From Harmothoe impar (Eukaryota > Annelida > Polychaeta > Phyllodocida > Polynoidae), in the NCBI GenBank assembly GCA_947462335.1, contig OX381704.1, positions 29,225,955 to 29,289,954 on the forward strand: DNA of 64,000 nt. Direction: 5' to 3'. Below, piece after piece: positions 1-11,621 of the stretch (positions are counted from its first letter, which is position 1; each line of letters begins with the position of its first letter). The notes under the pieces are model-generated. The model was not told where the DNA came from. It saw only the letters and a program-made list of their open reading frames with translations, and ran no database searches. A program made the translations under genes and the position numbers.

Positions 1-769
1 TTTCTTTATTTGCTTAGCAACACCATGTGTCCCCAGATCAATTTTCATTCTGCCTTTCCTTATATTATAAGATAATCCTGGGATAGAAATTAAAGTGTAG
101 CTAATCACTCGTTGCTAACATACATGTATTCTCTCTAAAATTGATTATTCGGGTTAAAGGAAAAGACCAGCGTGATTTCATGTGGCCTTCTATCGGTAGT
201 ATTGATTAGCAATATTCTGACTTGCACACTATCAAAATGTGCATCACATACTTAAACCAGTAATAAAGATCAGAGTGACGTCACATGAGACCAAATATAT
301 ATGTACCCAGTCATACAAATTCTATATAAGTTCAGTATATTCTACTACAATTTACAGTGTAATAGAAGGTAATATATGGTTAGGGGGCTATTCCTTGTAT
401 ACATGAAGTAATTACAACCACCTTTTCCTTCTCATTTGGTACAGGCAGTTGTAAGGGAGACCACAATAGTCTTATCAAGCACAGACCAGGGTGTGAGGTA
501 GCTGTCTGATAGGCTCCACTCACTGACGCTTCTGTCACTCTCTACACAGATTGTTTTGTGAGACAAGAGTTATTTCAGCTGAGGGATCAGTCTTGCATGG
601 ACCACCATGGAGTGCACACGGGGGGGGGGGCAGAGATCTTGTATTTTACTTACCCCATTAATCTACATGGCAATTTGGGGTTATTTCTTACTTATATCTG
701 AATAAATGTCATTACTAGATTAAATAAAATGAAAATAATTAATATTGAAAGTGGCTCCCGCTAGAGTAG
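1..769. other. gene-free stretch
   Basis: AT-rich DNA with no ORF that looks coding and no clear splice-site pair. A short G-run lies near 620-630. I see nothing else that I can name. Confidence 0.6.
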
Positions 770-1420
770 GGAGCACTGGGGTGGCTTGCAGCTGGCCCTG
801 GAGCAGGTAGGGCCGGGTAGGGAGCACTGGGGTGGCTTGCAGCCGGCCCTGGGCAGGTTGGGCCGGGTAGAAAGCACTGGGGTGGCTTGCACCTGCCAAA
901 GTCGCCCCCTACCTCCAACAGCTTCCTATAGGTGGGGTAGGCCAGGTATAGAAGCCCTACACCTCCCACAGTCGCCCACCACCCCTCACAGCTTCCTATA
1001 GGTGGGGTAGGCCGGGTATAGAAGCCCTACACCTCCCATAGTTGCCCACCACCACCCACAACTACCTAGAGGGTGGAGAGGCCGGGTATAGAAGCCCTAC
1101 ACCTCCCAAAGTCGCCCACCACCCCTCACAGCTTTCTAGGGATGGGGTAGGCCGGGTTTAGAAGCCCTACACCTCCCATAGTTGCCCACCACCTCCAACA
1201 GCTTCCTATGGGCGGGGTAAGTCGGATATAGAAGCCCTACACCTCCCACAGTCGCTCACCGCCTCCCACAAGCAAGGTGGTGGCTTATAGCCGGCCCTGG
1301 GACAGGCAGGGGCGAGTAGGAAGCAGCGTGGTGGCTTGTAGCTGGCCCTGGGACAGGCAGGGAAGGGTAGGAAGGACTGGTGGCTTGTAGCCGGCCCTGG
1401 GACAGCAGGTATGCACATGC
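770..1420. repeat. minisatellite block with a 70-bp unit
   Basis: From about 905 to 1275 a 70-bp unit repeats about five times; the phrase GCTTCCTATAGG or its variants recurs at 921, 991, 1061, 1131 and 1201. Each unit contains TATAGAAGCCCTACACCTCC. The flanks (770-890 and 1270-1420) carry a different repeated phrase, GTGGCTTGCAGC[CT]GGCCCTGG. ORFs across the block are repeat artefacts. Confidence 0.85.
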
Positions 1421-1659
1421 ACACATCGTGGAGGCACTAGATTCAGCCATAAAGTAATATTTTTATAATAATATTGGACAATAGATTTAAGAACTTGCCT
1501 GTTTACAAACTATACTATACACTACAGCATATCTGATGTCTGCACATGCTTACCCTAACTCAATTTATTAGATAAATAAAATGGATACTATGACCTTGGT
1601 CTGTATACAATATCACTTAATTGTAATCCTAAGCCTAAGGCCAGTACAAACTGGTACAA

Positions 1660-2135
1660 ACTTTGCTGCTTCCTACTGGGCCCTACCTGACCCAGGGCGG
1701 GCTACAAGCCACCACCTTGCTTCCTACACGGGCCTACCAGCCCCAGGGCCGGCTACAAGCCACCACCTTGCTTCCTACAGGGGCCTACCAGCCCCAGGGC
1801 TGGCTACAAATGGCCCCACTGCATGCTTCTTACCCGGCCCTACAGTTGGTACAAGCTCTAGTATATTCTGTGACAACTTCCCCACCGAGTTAGTCAAAGT
1901 ATTAACCTCCAGTATATTTCATGACAACTTCCCCACTGGCATCCCCACCGGAGTAGTAGAGATTCTAAACCCCATCACATTATATTCCATGACAACTGCC
2001 CCACCCAGGTAGTCGAGGTATCAAGCCCCATTATATTCCATGACAACTTCCCCACCTAGGTAGTCGAGGTATCAAGCCCCTTTATATTCCATGACAACTT
2101 CCCCACCCAGGTAGTCAAGGTATTAAGCTTAGGTA
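1660..2135. repeat. second minisatellite block
   Basis: Two juxtaposed arrays. From 1663 to 1830, a unit of about 50 bp contains GGCTACAAGCCACCACCTTG; it is the inverse-strand relative of the GGCCCTGG phrase in the first block. From 1860 to 2130, a unit of about 50 bp contains CCATGACAACTTCCCCACC. ORFs reading through it are repetitive and not credible genes. Confidence 0.8.
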
Positions 2136-2191
2136 TATTCCATGTCAACTTGAAGACCTAAATGTTCAATATTAATTCAAAATAATGTTAA

Positions 2192-2889
2192 CCCTTTCGT
2201 GCCCAGAACTATTTTGACAAAAGTCAGTTTTCACAACATGATTAATAGATTGTGTAACAGTTTGATATTTTGTGCTAAGATATGTCATATATTATATTTT
2301 CTAAAAGCTAATGGAATATCCCATCTAATATTGTCTGACAAAACGTCAGAACATCATGCTTCAGGTTGCCATGGCAACCAGAAACATAATTGTCCCTAAT
2401 ACTAAACAATATGGTAAAAACGGTTAATATTTCAAAAAAGGGCCCCTTTAGTTTGGAATAGACTGATTGGGCATGGTAAACAAGCCTTTGCTACTCCAAA
2501 TGAAGGCTTACATAATGAAAGTGGAAGAATATCACCAATTTAATCGGAATCTCCAGAAAAAAAGTCACAAAAATTTTTTTTCCCACTTTTTTCACCCTTT
2601 TTTCAATTTTTTCTATATTTATCAATATTTCTTTACCCCTCTTTGGCCAATGCGCGCATTTTCAATGATTTTAAGGCCATTTCTAACTCATTATATGTTG
2701 TATCTAAGCATACCATCGATTTTCAATACATGTCACCATAGATTATTTAGTATCGTTAGAAGGCTTATGCGATTGCGCTTCATTTGCTTATATAATCATC
2801 CTGATTTGACTACTATAGCACCCAGGGTGCTCTATTGAAGATATATAGGTGTAAAAGCGCGCACTTTTGGAGTTCTGGGCACGTAAGGG
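2192..2889. mobile_element. piggyBac-type MITE (698 bp, TTAA target duplication)
   Basis: The left end is TTAA (2188-2191) followed by CCCTTTCGTGCCCAGAACT. The right end is the reverse complement with one mismatch (AGTTCTGGGCACGTAAGGG), followed by TTAA at 2890-2893. A TTAA target site and ends beginning CCC are the hallmark of piggyBac transposons. There is no transposase; the internal ORFs are AT-rich noise. Confidence 0.85.
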
Positions 2890-2893
2890 TTAA

Positions 2894-3987
2894 AACATCT
2901 CAATCTGCATGGAATTCAACCACAAAAAAGTGAAATGTGAGTTGCTAGGCAATTATGTATTTGAAAGTAATGATGCTAAGCAACTAGAGGTTAGGCTACC
3001 CGGCCTACCAGATGCTTAGCAATGTGTTCCTTAGAGTTGATTTAGTGGGGCTCTGTGATAGCTGCAGGTTCTTCCTGAATGGCACCATGGGGGTCTCGCT
3101 GTAGATATTTGCTTTTAAGCCCAGGTTGCTAGGCAAGCCTGCTGTTGCTAAGAAACTGCTTGTCCTAGCAACAAACCAATGACACCAGTGGATTCCTTGC
3201 ACCTATTTTAGAGGAGTAGGTAAGGTTTGTATTCTTCTAAGATGAATATTGTTGTCATAGGAGATGGGTTTAGCCCTGGTTTGCTAGGCAAACCTGCTGT
3301 TGCTAAGCAACCATTTGTCCTAGCAACAAACCAATGACACCAGTGGATTCCTCGGACCCATTTTAGGGGGGGTAGGTAAGGTTTATATTCTTCTAGGATA
3401 AATATTATTGTCATAGGAGATGAGATTCTGATTATCTGGCGGCCATATTGGATTTGGCAGTTTTTTTTACGGAAGCCCACACAGGATACTCCAGGACTTT
3501 TAGTACAGTGATAACAATACCAAAACCAATCATTCCTGCGATTTTCAGCTTTATGGTATTTAATTCCAGGTAAAAACCTAAAGTTCCTGTACTAATAAGC
3601 ATGTGGGGGGAGGGGGTGGTATTAGACCTATATGCAGTTCCGTTACAGAATCTGACATCAAATGGGCCTATAACGTGACATTTCATTACATTAGAACACG
3701 TACATTAGTTTGCTTGAATGATATGAATTTGATTTAAAATGTTCACCTAAAATGGGATTTTCGTATGAAGCCATGTCATATTTTAGTTACACTCACTTAT
3801 TTACACTCACTTATTTACGTGCTCACTGTAGTCCCAGGGACTGCAAAATTATCCAACCATACTGTACGTCATATGTTCGGAAGTATGATACTTTTGGTTG
3901 AAACTTGAGCGTGGGAGCTTTAGCATAGCTACTCACGCCCGTGGCGCGTAGGCCTACGCGTGGGAATCTGAGTGATTGCCAAGCTAA
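2894..3987. other. gene-free stretch with a 155-bp tandem duplication
   Basis: A segment containing CCTAGCAACAAACCAATGAC and TAGGTAAGGTTT occurs twice in tandem (about 3115-3265 and 3268-3425), offset by 155 bp. Nothing gene-like is visible through 3987. Confidence 0.6.
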
Positions 3988-4430
3988 CCCGGGGGGGGCA
4001 CTTCATATAGTTTGTATACACAGGTGTGCGGCTGGGAAGGGCACTTTTTGACCAAAATCCCCCTCACCAAGGGTCTGCTTTTCACAAAAATCCCCCTCAC
4101 CAAGGGTCAATTTTCACCAAAATCCCCCTCACCAAGGGTGACTTTTCAGAGATTTCAACAAAATCCCCCCAAAAAGGGTCACATTTTGCCAAAATTCTTT
4201 GCCACAAGGGTCAATTTTGACCAAAATTCTCACACCAAGGCCGACTCCTCGGGGAAAATTGCTAAAACCTAGGCACTTTTGTCCAGAATCCCCCTCAGCA
4301 AGGGTCACTTTTGACCAAAATCCCCCTCACCAAGGGTCACTTCTGACCAAAATCCCCCTCACCAAGGGTAAGGGTTGTCAAAGGGCCAGCCGCACACCCG
4401 TGTCAAAAAAAATTGAGTACCCCCCCCGGG
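3988..4430. mobile_element. CCCGGGG-ended non-autonomous element, copy 1
   Basis: Ends are CCCGGGGGGGG and CCCCCCCGGG, flanked by an 8-bp direct repeat CAAGCTAA (3980-3987 and 4431-4438). Subterminal inverted sequence follows (GTGTGCGGCTGG left, CCAGCCGCACAC right). The interior is a degenerate tandem array of about 30-33 bp built on CCCCCTCACCAAGGGTC, which creates spurious ORFs. Two further full copies are at 28361-28767 and 43758-44232, each with its own 8-bp duplication. Confidence 0.85.
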
Positions 4431-4438
4431 CAAGCTAA

Positions 4439-4700
4439 CAAACAAATACGTTATTTTACGTCAAAATAACGTTTTCAACACTGTTTAAGGCTTTGCCATA
4501 ATGATGAGCCATAGAGAAATGTTATATAAGGCCACACAAAGGATAAAAAAAAAGGTGGTTTCTCATCACCAAGGTCTGAAAAATCTGATGAGGGAGGCCT
4601 TTTCTTCCTTCCTTTTTTTACTCGCAGGCTAACATGTATAGGATAATTCATCTGTTTGTGACCAAAATTCACATTTTATTGGTTAAGAATTAATTGATCT
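4439..4700. other. gene-free, with a MITE-like fragment
   Basis: The start (about 4433-4475) resembles one end of the small MITE at 56939-57101, sharing CTAACAAACAAA and GTTATTTTACGTC. Nothing else recognised. Confidence 0.4.
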
Positions 4701-4708
4701 TTAAAAGG

Positions 4709-4890
4709 TGCCCCCCCCCCCCCCCCCCCCGGGGAGGGGGGGGGCACTTGATGTATTTTGTACCCGCAGGTCTGCGGCTGGCAAGGGTATGTTTTTGAAC
4801 GAAACCCCTCTAGCCAAGGGTCACATTTCACCAAATTCACTCTAGCCAAGTCCAAGGGTCTGTTTTCACCAAATCCCTGTAGCCTTCTTG
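4709..4890. repeat. fragment of the CCCGGGG-ended element
   Basis: A long C-run followed by GGGGGGGGGCACTTGATGTA and CAGGTCTGCGGCTGGCAAGG matches the left part of the element at 3988-4430. No right end or target duplication is seen, so it is probably truncated. Confidence 0.6.
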
Positions 4891-5954
4891 TTAATTTGTC
4901 GTGGTCATCTCAGTGTTCTGTAAAGGCTGGTGTTGTTATGATTTCAGTCAGATTTGACTCCATCCATTACTGACATCATCTGCATCATTTACCATGCTGA
5001 GGTGAATCAAGAACTGTCTGGTCTAATGCTGTGACGGACCAACACTAGATACCCTTGGCTGTCTAGTCGACATTCCCACTGTCCAAACCATGGTAAGTCA
5101 GTCAGTGTAGACTAGCTCAGGTTCTGAACTCTATATATAAGTGTGGTTCAGGAGATCAGTGTATCGAGGGTGGAGGAAAGGGTGCGCACAGGTGGTTGCA
5201 TGCATCTTTTAGCCATTATAAATGCCATAAATACTTGGAATTTCCATATTTCTTTAAATGCTATGGATAGCCTGACATTTTTTTCTTTAACCTATCCCAT
5301 CTTACTTAAACGTATATAAATTAAAACAATGTTTAAAAGGCCACCCTCCTTTTTAACTTGACCCCTTATTTATCACCACCTATTGTATTACGTAACAATA
5401 CGTCATTATTATGATTTATGATAATTGATATACATATCATGTATTTATTGATAAGGTGAACGATACTTTATACATATTTCTGGACAATATACCTATCAAA
5501 CTACATGGTCACCCAGACGTCACGAACACATGTTTCTCATTTAGCCAAGCCGAGTTAAGCCCCGTTCATCAGAGACCGTCCGGCGACTGGTACACTGATA
5601 TCAATATATTATTATCATTATCAATAAAGTCACTACAGATATCATATCTCGACATCTTACTCCAACTCTTACCAGTAGTAGAGATTCACCGACTACATTG
5701 GTCAGTGTTTGCTGACTATTCGTCACCAGAGACGAAAGACTCCAAAGTCAGCGTATCGAGCGATGACCAGAACCCTGTTTCCAGTCCATAAGTCTGTCGT
5801 ACCCAAACACCGAATGAGGTTTAGGGGCGGGTCTCGTGCTATCCCTGATCTGACGTCACATATTGAGAGAATGACATTAAAGGTATATTAAAATAATTAC
5901 AATGGTGCACATTATAGGGCCCACTGGAAGATTTCAGCAGACCGATGTATCGTT
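4891..5954. other. gene-free stretch with one unrecognised open frame
   Basis: An open frame from about 5456 to 5791 (+) has no ATG at its start, no recognisable domain and no flanking splice-site pair that I trust. It is more likely chance or an old repeat than an exon. Confidence 0.45.
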
Positions 5955-6035
5955 TTCATCTCATGAAAATCGCGAGTATAAACCGTGACTTAGTATGAAA
6001 TAAAAATAAATAAATATAAAATAAATAAAAGTGTA
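5955..6035 (+). repeat. LINE 3'-end fragment
   Basis: ATGAAAATCGCGAGTATAAACCGTGACT followed by an (ATAAA)n run resembles the 3' end of the LINE at 27376-27446 (TTGAAAATCGCAGTGTGAACCGTGACC before its tail). It looks like a 5'-truncated insertion of a related LINE with a different tail. Confidence 0.6.
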
Positions 6036-6690
6036 CCCCATGGCTTCGGATATATGCATGATTCGCCCAGCTAATATATCATAATATTCCACACCAAAGA
6101 CTCGGTGAAAAGAGAAACGTAATCATTATGTAATATTGGTCAATCCCGATCATACCGTGGAGGACCATTGTAAGCTATTGTATACACTACTTTTACATGG
6201 CGGTGCCAGCAGGCAAGTATACACGGATTATAATGAAGCCCCTACAGCTATTAAAGAATGAATGGAATCGTACGAATAAACCATGCAGCATAAGGGTGGA
6301 GCATGATATATGTACTAATTAAATTTAAAAGAACCGATATAGACCTGTGTTTGGAGGCAGGGGCCGTTTTCCGACGCCCAACTGCTAAAGCTACTTGCCT
6401 GCTTAATTTTAAATTAATTTAAAGAAATTAAACACTAAAATGGCAGTTTGTGAGATCATGTGATTCACATTCTACTCCCTCCCCCCTGCAGTCGCCGCTC
6501 TTCCATCACCCATGTATGCACACTACCCTTAATTACCCGACCTACACACGATGATGCCCATTGTTGTGATCTAATATCTCGCTGTGCACCGCTGCATGGC
6601 GCTGCTACCCATGCCTCACACGTGACACTGCAGAGGTCAAAGTTCGTCCACAGGTATACATAGACCTACCTCAGGTTACGTCCTACTTGG
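6036..6690. other. gene-free stretch
   Basis: No credible coding frame. A short open frame near 6460-6663 shows no family features. Confidence 0.5.
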
Positions 6691-6691
6691 T

Positions 6692-6752
6692 ACAGTGTGT
6701 GTGGGTGTGTGTGTGGGTGTCTGTGTATGTACACACACACACAGTCTGTGCC
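6692..6752. repeat. GT/CA microsatellite
   Basis: Imperfect (GT)n followed by (AC)n, giving local inverted symmetry. Confidence 0.85.
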
Positions 6753-6769
6753 CCAGAGTCTGCATACAC

Positions 6770-6821
6770 ACAGCACTGGGAGCTACACTGACTCCAGCAC
6801 CTGGGCCTCACCCAACTTAAG
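6770..6821 (+). other. possible 5' noncoding exon ending in a strong splice donor
   Basis: CCCAACTTAAG is followed directly by GTAAGTC at 6822, a near-consensus donor. The next good acceptor downstream is TTTGCTTACAG ending at 9119, where the galactosyltransferase exon begins. Inferred 5'-UTR exon of that gene; its 5' edge is unknown. Confidence 0.35.
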
Positions 6822-9119
6822 GTAAGTCTTAACTGTTTATTGTACCAATATTTAGCACTGTTCTACACTCCAGTTTAATGGGGCTGTGTGTGGGGAATGG
6901 TGTAGGACAGGAGCTAATAATGTAGGATTAGCCCCTGTATGTATGGGAGAGGAGAGGGTTGGGGAGCCACGTAAGCTGCATTTATATATACTTTTATACC
7001 AGCCAACACCCCCCCCCCCCCCCTGTCCTTACGCCAGGTAGTAGTGGCCCTACCATTGGACTATTGTGGTAGGACCCTGCCCTTACATGTGTATACTATG
7101 CATTGTATTCACATGGTACTCTATCTTTGATCCAAAGGTCACAGCGGTCTATTTTGACTATACATTTGTGCAAATTCATTTGATCAGTGAATATCTCAGG
7201 TAGGGATTGTAGAACTACATAGCTATAGATGAGAGAAAATGGATGTATGTTATTACAATTATCAAGGGCCACTAGGTCAATTTTTACTTTTTATTTTCCT
7301 TATTTTGAGGCAAGCTGGTTCGCTGGCATTTTGGGAACCACCTTAAGGTAAAAATAAATAACACGATTGTTTGGCTCATTTACAGATTATTGGACGAAAG
7401 AAAACTTATTGTAGTCAGAGTTTACCATATGTTTCCACACATATATAGTCCTATATGGGATAAGTTGGCTACGTAATAGGATGCGGCTTTAGATAGAAAT
7501 CAGTCCATCAATCAGTGGCGATATATATAGGGCATCTGCACGGAAACAATGAAGTGCTTTAGCTATCGCACCTATCTGTATTTTTAACATGAGCAATGAC
7601 CACTATAGATAGGTAGTATATTGGTAGTCCCAAATAAGGACCGTACTTTGAGCTTAACTTCCTGCAGTAATTCCAGGTATTGCCTTCCTTGTTTGTATTT
7701 CTGGTGACCTCATGCACCGTATATAGGCACACGACACAGATAGCTGTGGCCTCAACATATTAGATAAAGGGGATGTGTATAGTTTCCTGGCAATCGGCGT
7801 GGCCTACATATATGTCATTACAATTATTTTAAAAGTCTGTCCATTTACCCTCACCCCCAGTCCCCGTCCACATAGGTACACTACGTGTATATATATACGG
7901 CGGATAGATTCTATATACAAGGGCCATATACGACATATATAGAGCCCAGTGGACCATGGCGAGAAGCCTCGAACCTTTGTCTCATTTGTCATTTGGTAGG
8001 CATTTGTCACTGAAGATAATATTTCCAGTTATCACCTGAGGCTTGGGCAGCATATTATATGGGTCAGCCTTGTGACAAATTTCTATTCATGGTTTTTGAG
8101 CCTCAGACATATATACAGAAGAGATATGACTACACCAACATCAGCTTTGTTGGTTTAATATAAGAGGGTACACTCAGAAGAAAATAAAGAATAATGTATG
8201 GCCAATGTTGTTGCGTTTGAATCTATATATTATGTACATCCGAAAGTTGGAAAATGGTCACAAATGTTTTTTACGTATCTTGCTGTCCCCCATATGCCAA
8301 CTGTGACAGCGAAACCCTTCTCAAACAGCATGTTAATTATTATGTGGTACATCAAGAGATTCAACAGATAACCTTGTTTACTTGTGAAATTTGAGTGAGT
8401 CTCCTCTGCAAAGACAATGGGACGTTAAACTACACAAACAAACAAACAAACAAACTGTACGCATTCATAGGCATACATTTTTATATAGATAGCATTCCTG
8501 GCTCATTATAGGGAGTGGTTGACACCATAGCTTCACCTGAGTAGTTCTTGGGCCACTGCCAGGGAGTTAAGATGTCGGTTACCCTGATATACTTAAATAG
8601 AGATAATAATATAAGATATGGAAATAAAAACTCTCCTGTTGTCCTAATACATAAAGAGCGGGGTCAGGGGAGTTATCTGAACTACACCTATTTCAATGAC
8701 AAGCGTTTCGGTTAATGGATTTGATTTTAACACATTTAGAACCCATACTGGTAGGTTCACAGATGACGTCCCCAACCGCAAAACCAAAGGTCACCCCCCT
8801 CCCCCCACACACACACCCAACTCCCGTCCCGTCCACCCCATTAGTCATTACATATTATATATCCAAACGTTGACTTTATAAATGTACATATACATTTAGG
8901 AAGGGGTTATGATATAATATTATACTTTGAAGTGGAATTGTGAAGGACGTTCACCGAACATTAACGTCCATTAACTGTACCTTATAGCTTAGACATCCGG
9001 ACTTAAATAACTAACATGCATCGACATGCAATAGTTATAGATCACATAATTCTATAGGCTACCCGTATACATGTCATGCTTGAATGAATTATAATATATT
9101 GTGTTCTATTTGCTTACAG
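6822..9119. other. probable intron / gene-free stretch
   Basis: It lies between the candidate donor at 6822 and the acceptor ending at 9119. It contains a diverged repeat fragment (8057-8365) and low-complexity runs; no coding sequence is recognised. Confidence 0.45.
8057..8365 (+). mobile_element. solo end fragment of the ATATGGGTC-ended element family
   Basis: It begins ATATGGGTC. Over about 300 bp it shares interrupted blocks with the left end of the element at 46242-49363: TTTGTTGGTTT, AGAGGG(T/C)A(C/T)ACTC, AAAATGG followed by TGTTTTTTA, CAACTG(T)GACA and AAACAGCAT. It is a diverged copy with no right end and no copy of the 19-bp motif. Confidence 0.55.
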
Positions 9120-9213
9120 ATATGGGAACATGCCATAACCTGCTCAATAGGCATCCATGGTTCAATAGGCCTCCGCGAGCTCCGGTGATGTGGGTCTCGT
9201 ATTCAAAGAGATA

Positions 9214-10473
9214 ATGATACGACCACCGCTAAGTGCCGAGTATGGTACTTTGGCTCAAACAGTCAAACTTTACCAGTACCCCTACTCCTCCTCCAGGGCT
9301 GGAGCCACTGCTATACGGCCTGCCATGTTCGCCTGTCCTACCTGGCTGGTTAGGGCGCTGCGGAACGCCCTCATCCTCTCTGCCATGATTGGCATGTTTG
9401 CATTGTTCAACGTATTGCTCATCTTCGCCGCATCCGCGAGCAACTCTCCCAGCGTTGACACGAGCAAATTCACCCTGCGTTTAACTCGCCAAACGGCTGA
9501 GCAGACAGGCCTCTGCGACCGCGTCGATCTAGCAGGAAATACCTCGGCTTATAATGCGACAGTGCTGCGACTGTGTCGAGAGCTGCGACAGGACGAGGCA
9601 ACCTTCTACAAACGTCGCAGGAGGAAGGTTAACAGGTTTAGGCACAAGTTCATTCTGGATGGCCGAGGGATATGCAAAGAAGACACAGACGTTGTGGTGC
9701 TCATTCACTCTCTTCACACATACGAGGACAGGCGCCAAGCGATAAGGGACACCTGGGCAAGGGCAGTGCAGACCAGGCAATGGCCGGGGAACAGGGCTAT
9801 CAAACACAAAGTCAGCGTCGCCTTTGTCTTTGGATATCACCGGAATGACTCTTGGAATATCAAAGTGTACAATGAGGCCAAGAAATACAATGATCTCATC
9901 ATGGGTGACTTTACAGATGATTACAAAAACATGACTCTCAAATCATTACTAGGGTTGAAGTGGGTTTTGACATACTGCCCTAAAGTGAAGTATTTAATCA
10001 AATCAGATGATGACATGATCATTAATTTCCCACATTTATGTGATACATTAGACGGTGCTAATATGACGCGTGCTATAATGGGGCCCATTAATATCGGTTC
10101 CAAGGTGCTACGGAAGGGCAAGTGGACCATAACCAAGGAGCAATTCCCTTTTTTTTACTACCCACCATACGAATCGGGTTCTTGCTACATTTTTAGTGGT
10201 GATATTATCAAAAGTCTCTTCGAGACAGCAGAATATGTGCCATGGATTTTCATCGATGATGTCTACATTACTGGAATCGTCGGAAAAATCATCGGCGTTA
10301 GACATTTGAGGAGAGATGGATTTGCTTATTGGTCAAGTCCAAAACCAAAAGTCTGTGATCTTGTAGAAAGTAAGATAATTACAGGGACTAAAATGATACC
10401 AAAATACCTCAGAACGCTCTGGAAGGATCTAGATCAAGATCCAGTGTGCTCTGTAACGACGGTGCTGCCTTGA
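9214..10473 (+). CDS. beta-1,3-galactosyltransferase-like protein (GT31), paralog 1
   Basis: A 419-aa type II membrane protein, predicted Golgi glycosyltransferase that adds galactose or GlcNAc in beta-1,3 linkage to glycans. Visible features: a short cytosolic tail; one membrane segment at residues about 51-73; a stem; then a catalytic domain with RRQAIRDTW (173-181), the metal-binding DDD of KSDDDMIINFP (265-267), YYPPYESGSCY (315-325) and IDDVYITGI (347-355), all GT31 blocks. The whole coding region is one exon, starting after acceptor TTTGCTTACAG (ends 9119). In-frame stops lie upstream, so the first ATG at 9214 is the start. AATAAA follows at 10570. A paralog lies at 28828-30036. The acceptor sugar cannot be told from sequence. 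Confidence 0.9.
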   Translation: MIRPPLSAEYGTLAQTVKLYQYPYSSSRAGATAIRPAMFACPTWLVRALRNALILSAMIGMFALFNVLLIFAASASNSPSVDTSKFTLRLTRQTAEQTGLCDRVDLAGNTSAYNATVLRLCRELRQDEATFYKRRRRKVNRFRHKFILDGRGICKEDTDVVVLIHSLHTYEDRRQAIRDTWARAVQTRQWPGNRAIKHKVSVAFVFGYHRNDSWNIKVYNEAKKYNDLIMGDFTDDYKNMTLKSLLGLKWVLTYCPKVKYLIKSDDDMIINFPHLCDTLDGANMTRAIMGPINIGSKVLRKGKWTITKEQFPFFYYPPYESGSCYIFSGDIIKSLFETAEYVPWIFIDDVYITGIVGKIIGVRHLRRDGFAYWSSPKPKVCDLVESKIITGTKMIPKYLRTLWKDLDQDPVCSVTTVLP

Positions 10474-10569
10474 TAAATTATCATAATCTTTTGCTTTGAA
10501 AATGAGATGCTATTAATTTTGTGGTGTACGCATAATGCTATACATGTATACAACATTAATGTCTATGCA

Positions 10570-10575
10570 AATAAA
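10570..10575 (+). terminator. poly(A) signal of galactosyltransferase paralog 1
   Basis: AATAAA 97 bp after the stop codon. Confidence 0.7.
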
Positions 10576-10616
10576 AGCTATTTTACTAATTATTGTGTTC
10601 TGTCGTATTTTGAACA

Positions 10617-11233
10617 CACTGAAACCCCAGAGCAAGGAGCCTAGTCATTATGACGACATAGGTAGTCATAATGAATGATGGCAGATGGAGTGGAGAATGG
10701 TGTATGAATATAGTCTCTAATTAGTTCACTTCTTAATGAGAGGCATCCTTTTCACATATTTTGTGTAGTCTTGACTGAACTAAGTAGCATTACTTGTCAT
10801 AAATAAGTTGCCAATGGGTGAGAATGATTGCCCCAAAGGTATAGAGACCACTCTGCTCCCTGTCACCAGTGTATATGTCATGACAGATATAGTTATGCAG
10901 ATATTAAAACCGGGTGGCAGTAGCGTGCCATAGGTAGCAAGTGAGGAATAGAATTATGTGGCATAGGGTAGTCATTGGGACAACCTAGGACTTGAGAGTT
11001 GTCATTACTGATGACTTTAGGTCTTCAAATGGACAATACCTAAATTAACAACCTTAAGGTAGTCATTCTGACTACCCAATTATTGTGACTACCTAAGGTC
11101 GTCATTATGACAACTTTGGTCTGAATGGCTCCTGAAGATGGGTAGTCACAATGACGACCTAAGGTGGTCACTTTGACTACCTAAAGTTGTCAGTTTTGGC
11201 ATTGTCAAAATGACGACCCTGAGATTTTCAGTG
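10617..11233. repeat. probable MITE or foldback repeat
   Basis: It starts CACTGAAA and ends TTTCAGTG. Inside, the phrase (C)TAGGTNGTCA(T)NATGAC and its inverse recur many times. No target duplication is evident. Related phrases appear near 27500-27900, 31800-32110 and 50880-51080. Confidence 0.45.
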
Positions 11234-11396
11234 CAGTTCTATCTTCATACAAGTTAGTACACGGACATCATATTGATCAAACGATGTTCTATATCTATGA
11301 AGGATTGTTTAGAGCTGAATAATAGGCCTACACTGATATGGTTATGCTCCAGAACTTAGTCAGTAGGGACTGCCAATTTAGTCAGTAACAGTGACG

Positions 11397-11621
11397 CATT
11401 TTCCATTAGCCGATTTGTAGGTCCTATCGGTTGGTGGGCCCACTGTAACCACCAATCGGCCGATGATGCTGTCGGCCGGTCTATCGGTGGACAAAGCTGG
11501 GTACCACATGTCTCTGGTTGGTCCCTGGTACAGCATCCGCAGTAAGAGTTGGTACACCAAGCGGCAGGGAGGGTATAGCCAGAGACAACTTTCATATGGG
11601 TATATCAGCCGATAGGACGTC
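11397..11621. repeat. left part of a palindromic repeat split by Polinton A
   Basis: CATTTTCCATTAGCCGATTT (11397-11416) is the inverse, with one mismatch, of 21949-21968 on the far side of the Polinton. Closer in, ATCAGCCGAT (11605-11614) is the exact inverse of ATCGGCTGAT (21951-21960). Several CCGAT/ATCGG inverted pairs lie between. The Polinton sits at the symmetry centre. Confidence 0.7.

Noticed and set aside
905..1275. CRISPR-like regular repeats
   Set aside because: Contiguous 70-bp tandem units without unique spacers, in animal DNA; an ordinary minisatellite.
739..2012. Several ORFs across the minisatellites
   Set aside because: Their proteins only reflect the 50- and 70-bp repeats, in both strands and several frames.
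4012..4438. ORFs rich in PHQG/PSPRV repeats
   Set aside because: Products of the internal tandem array of the CCCGGGG-ended element.
5456..5791. 111-codon frame as a gene
   Set aside because: It lacks an ATG at the start, and no domain, splice context or repeat evidence supports coding.
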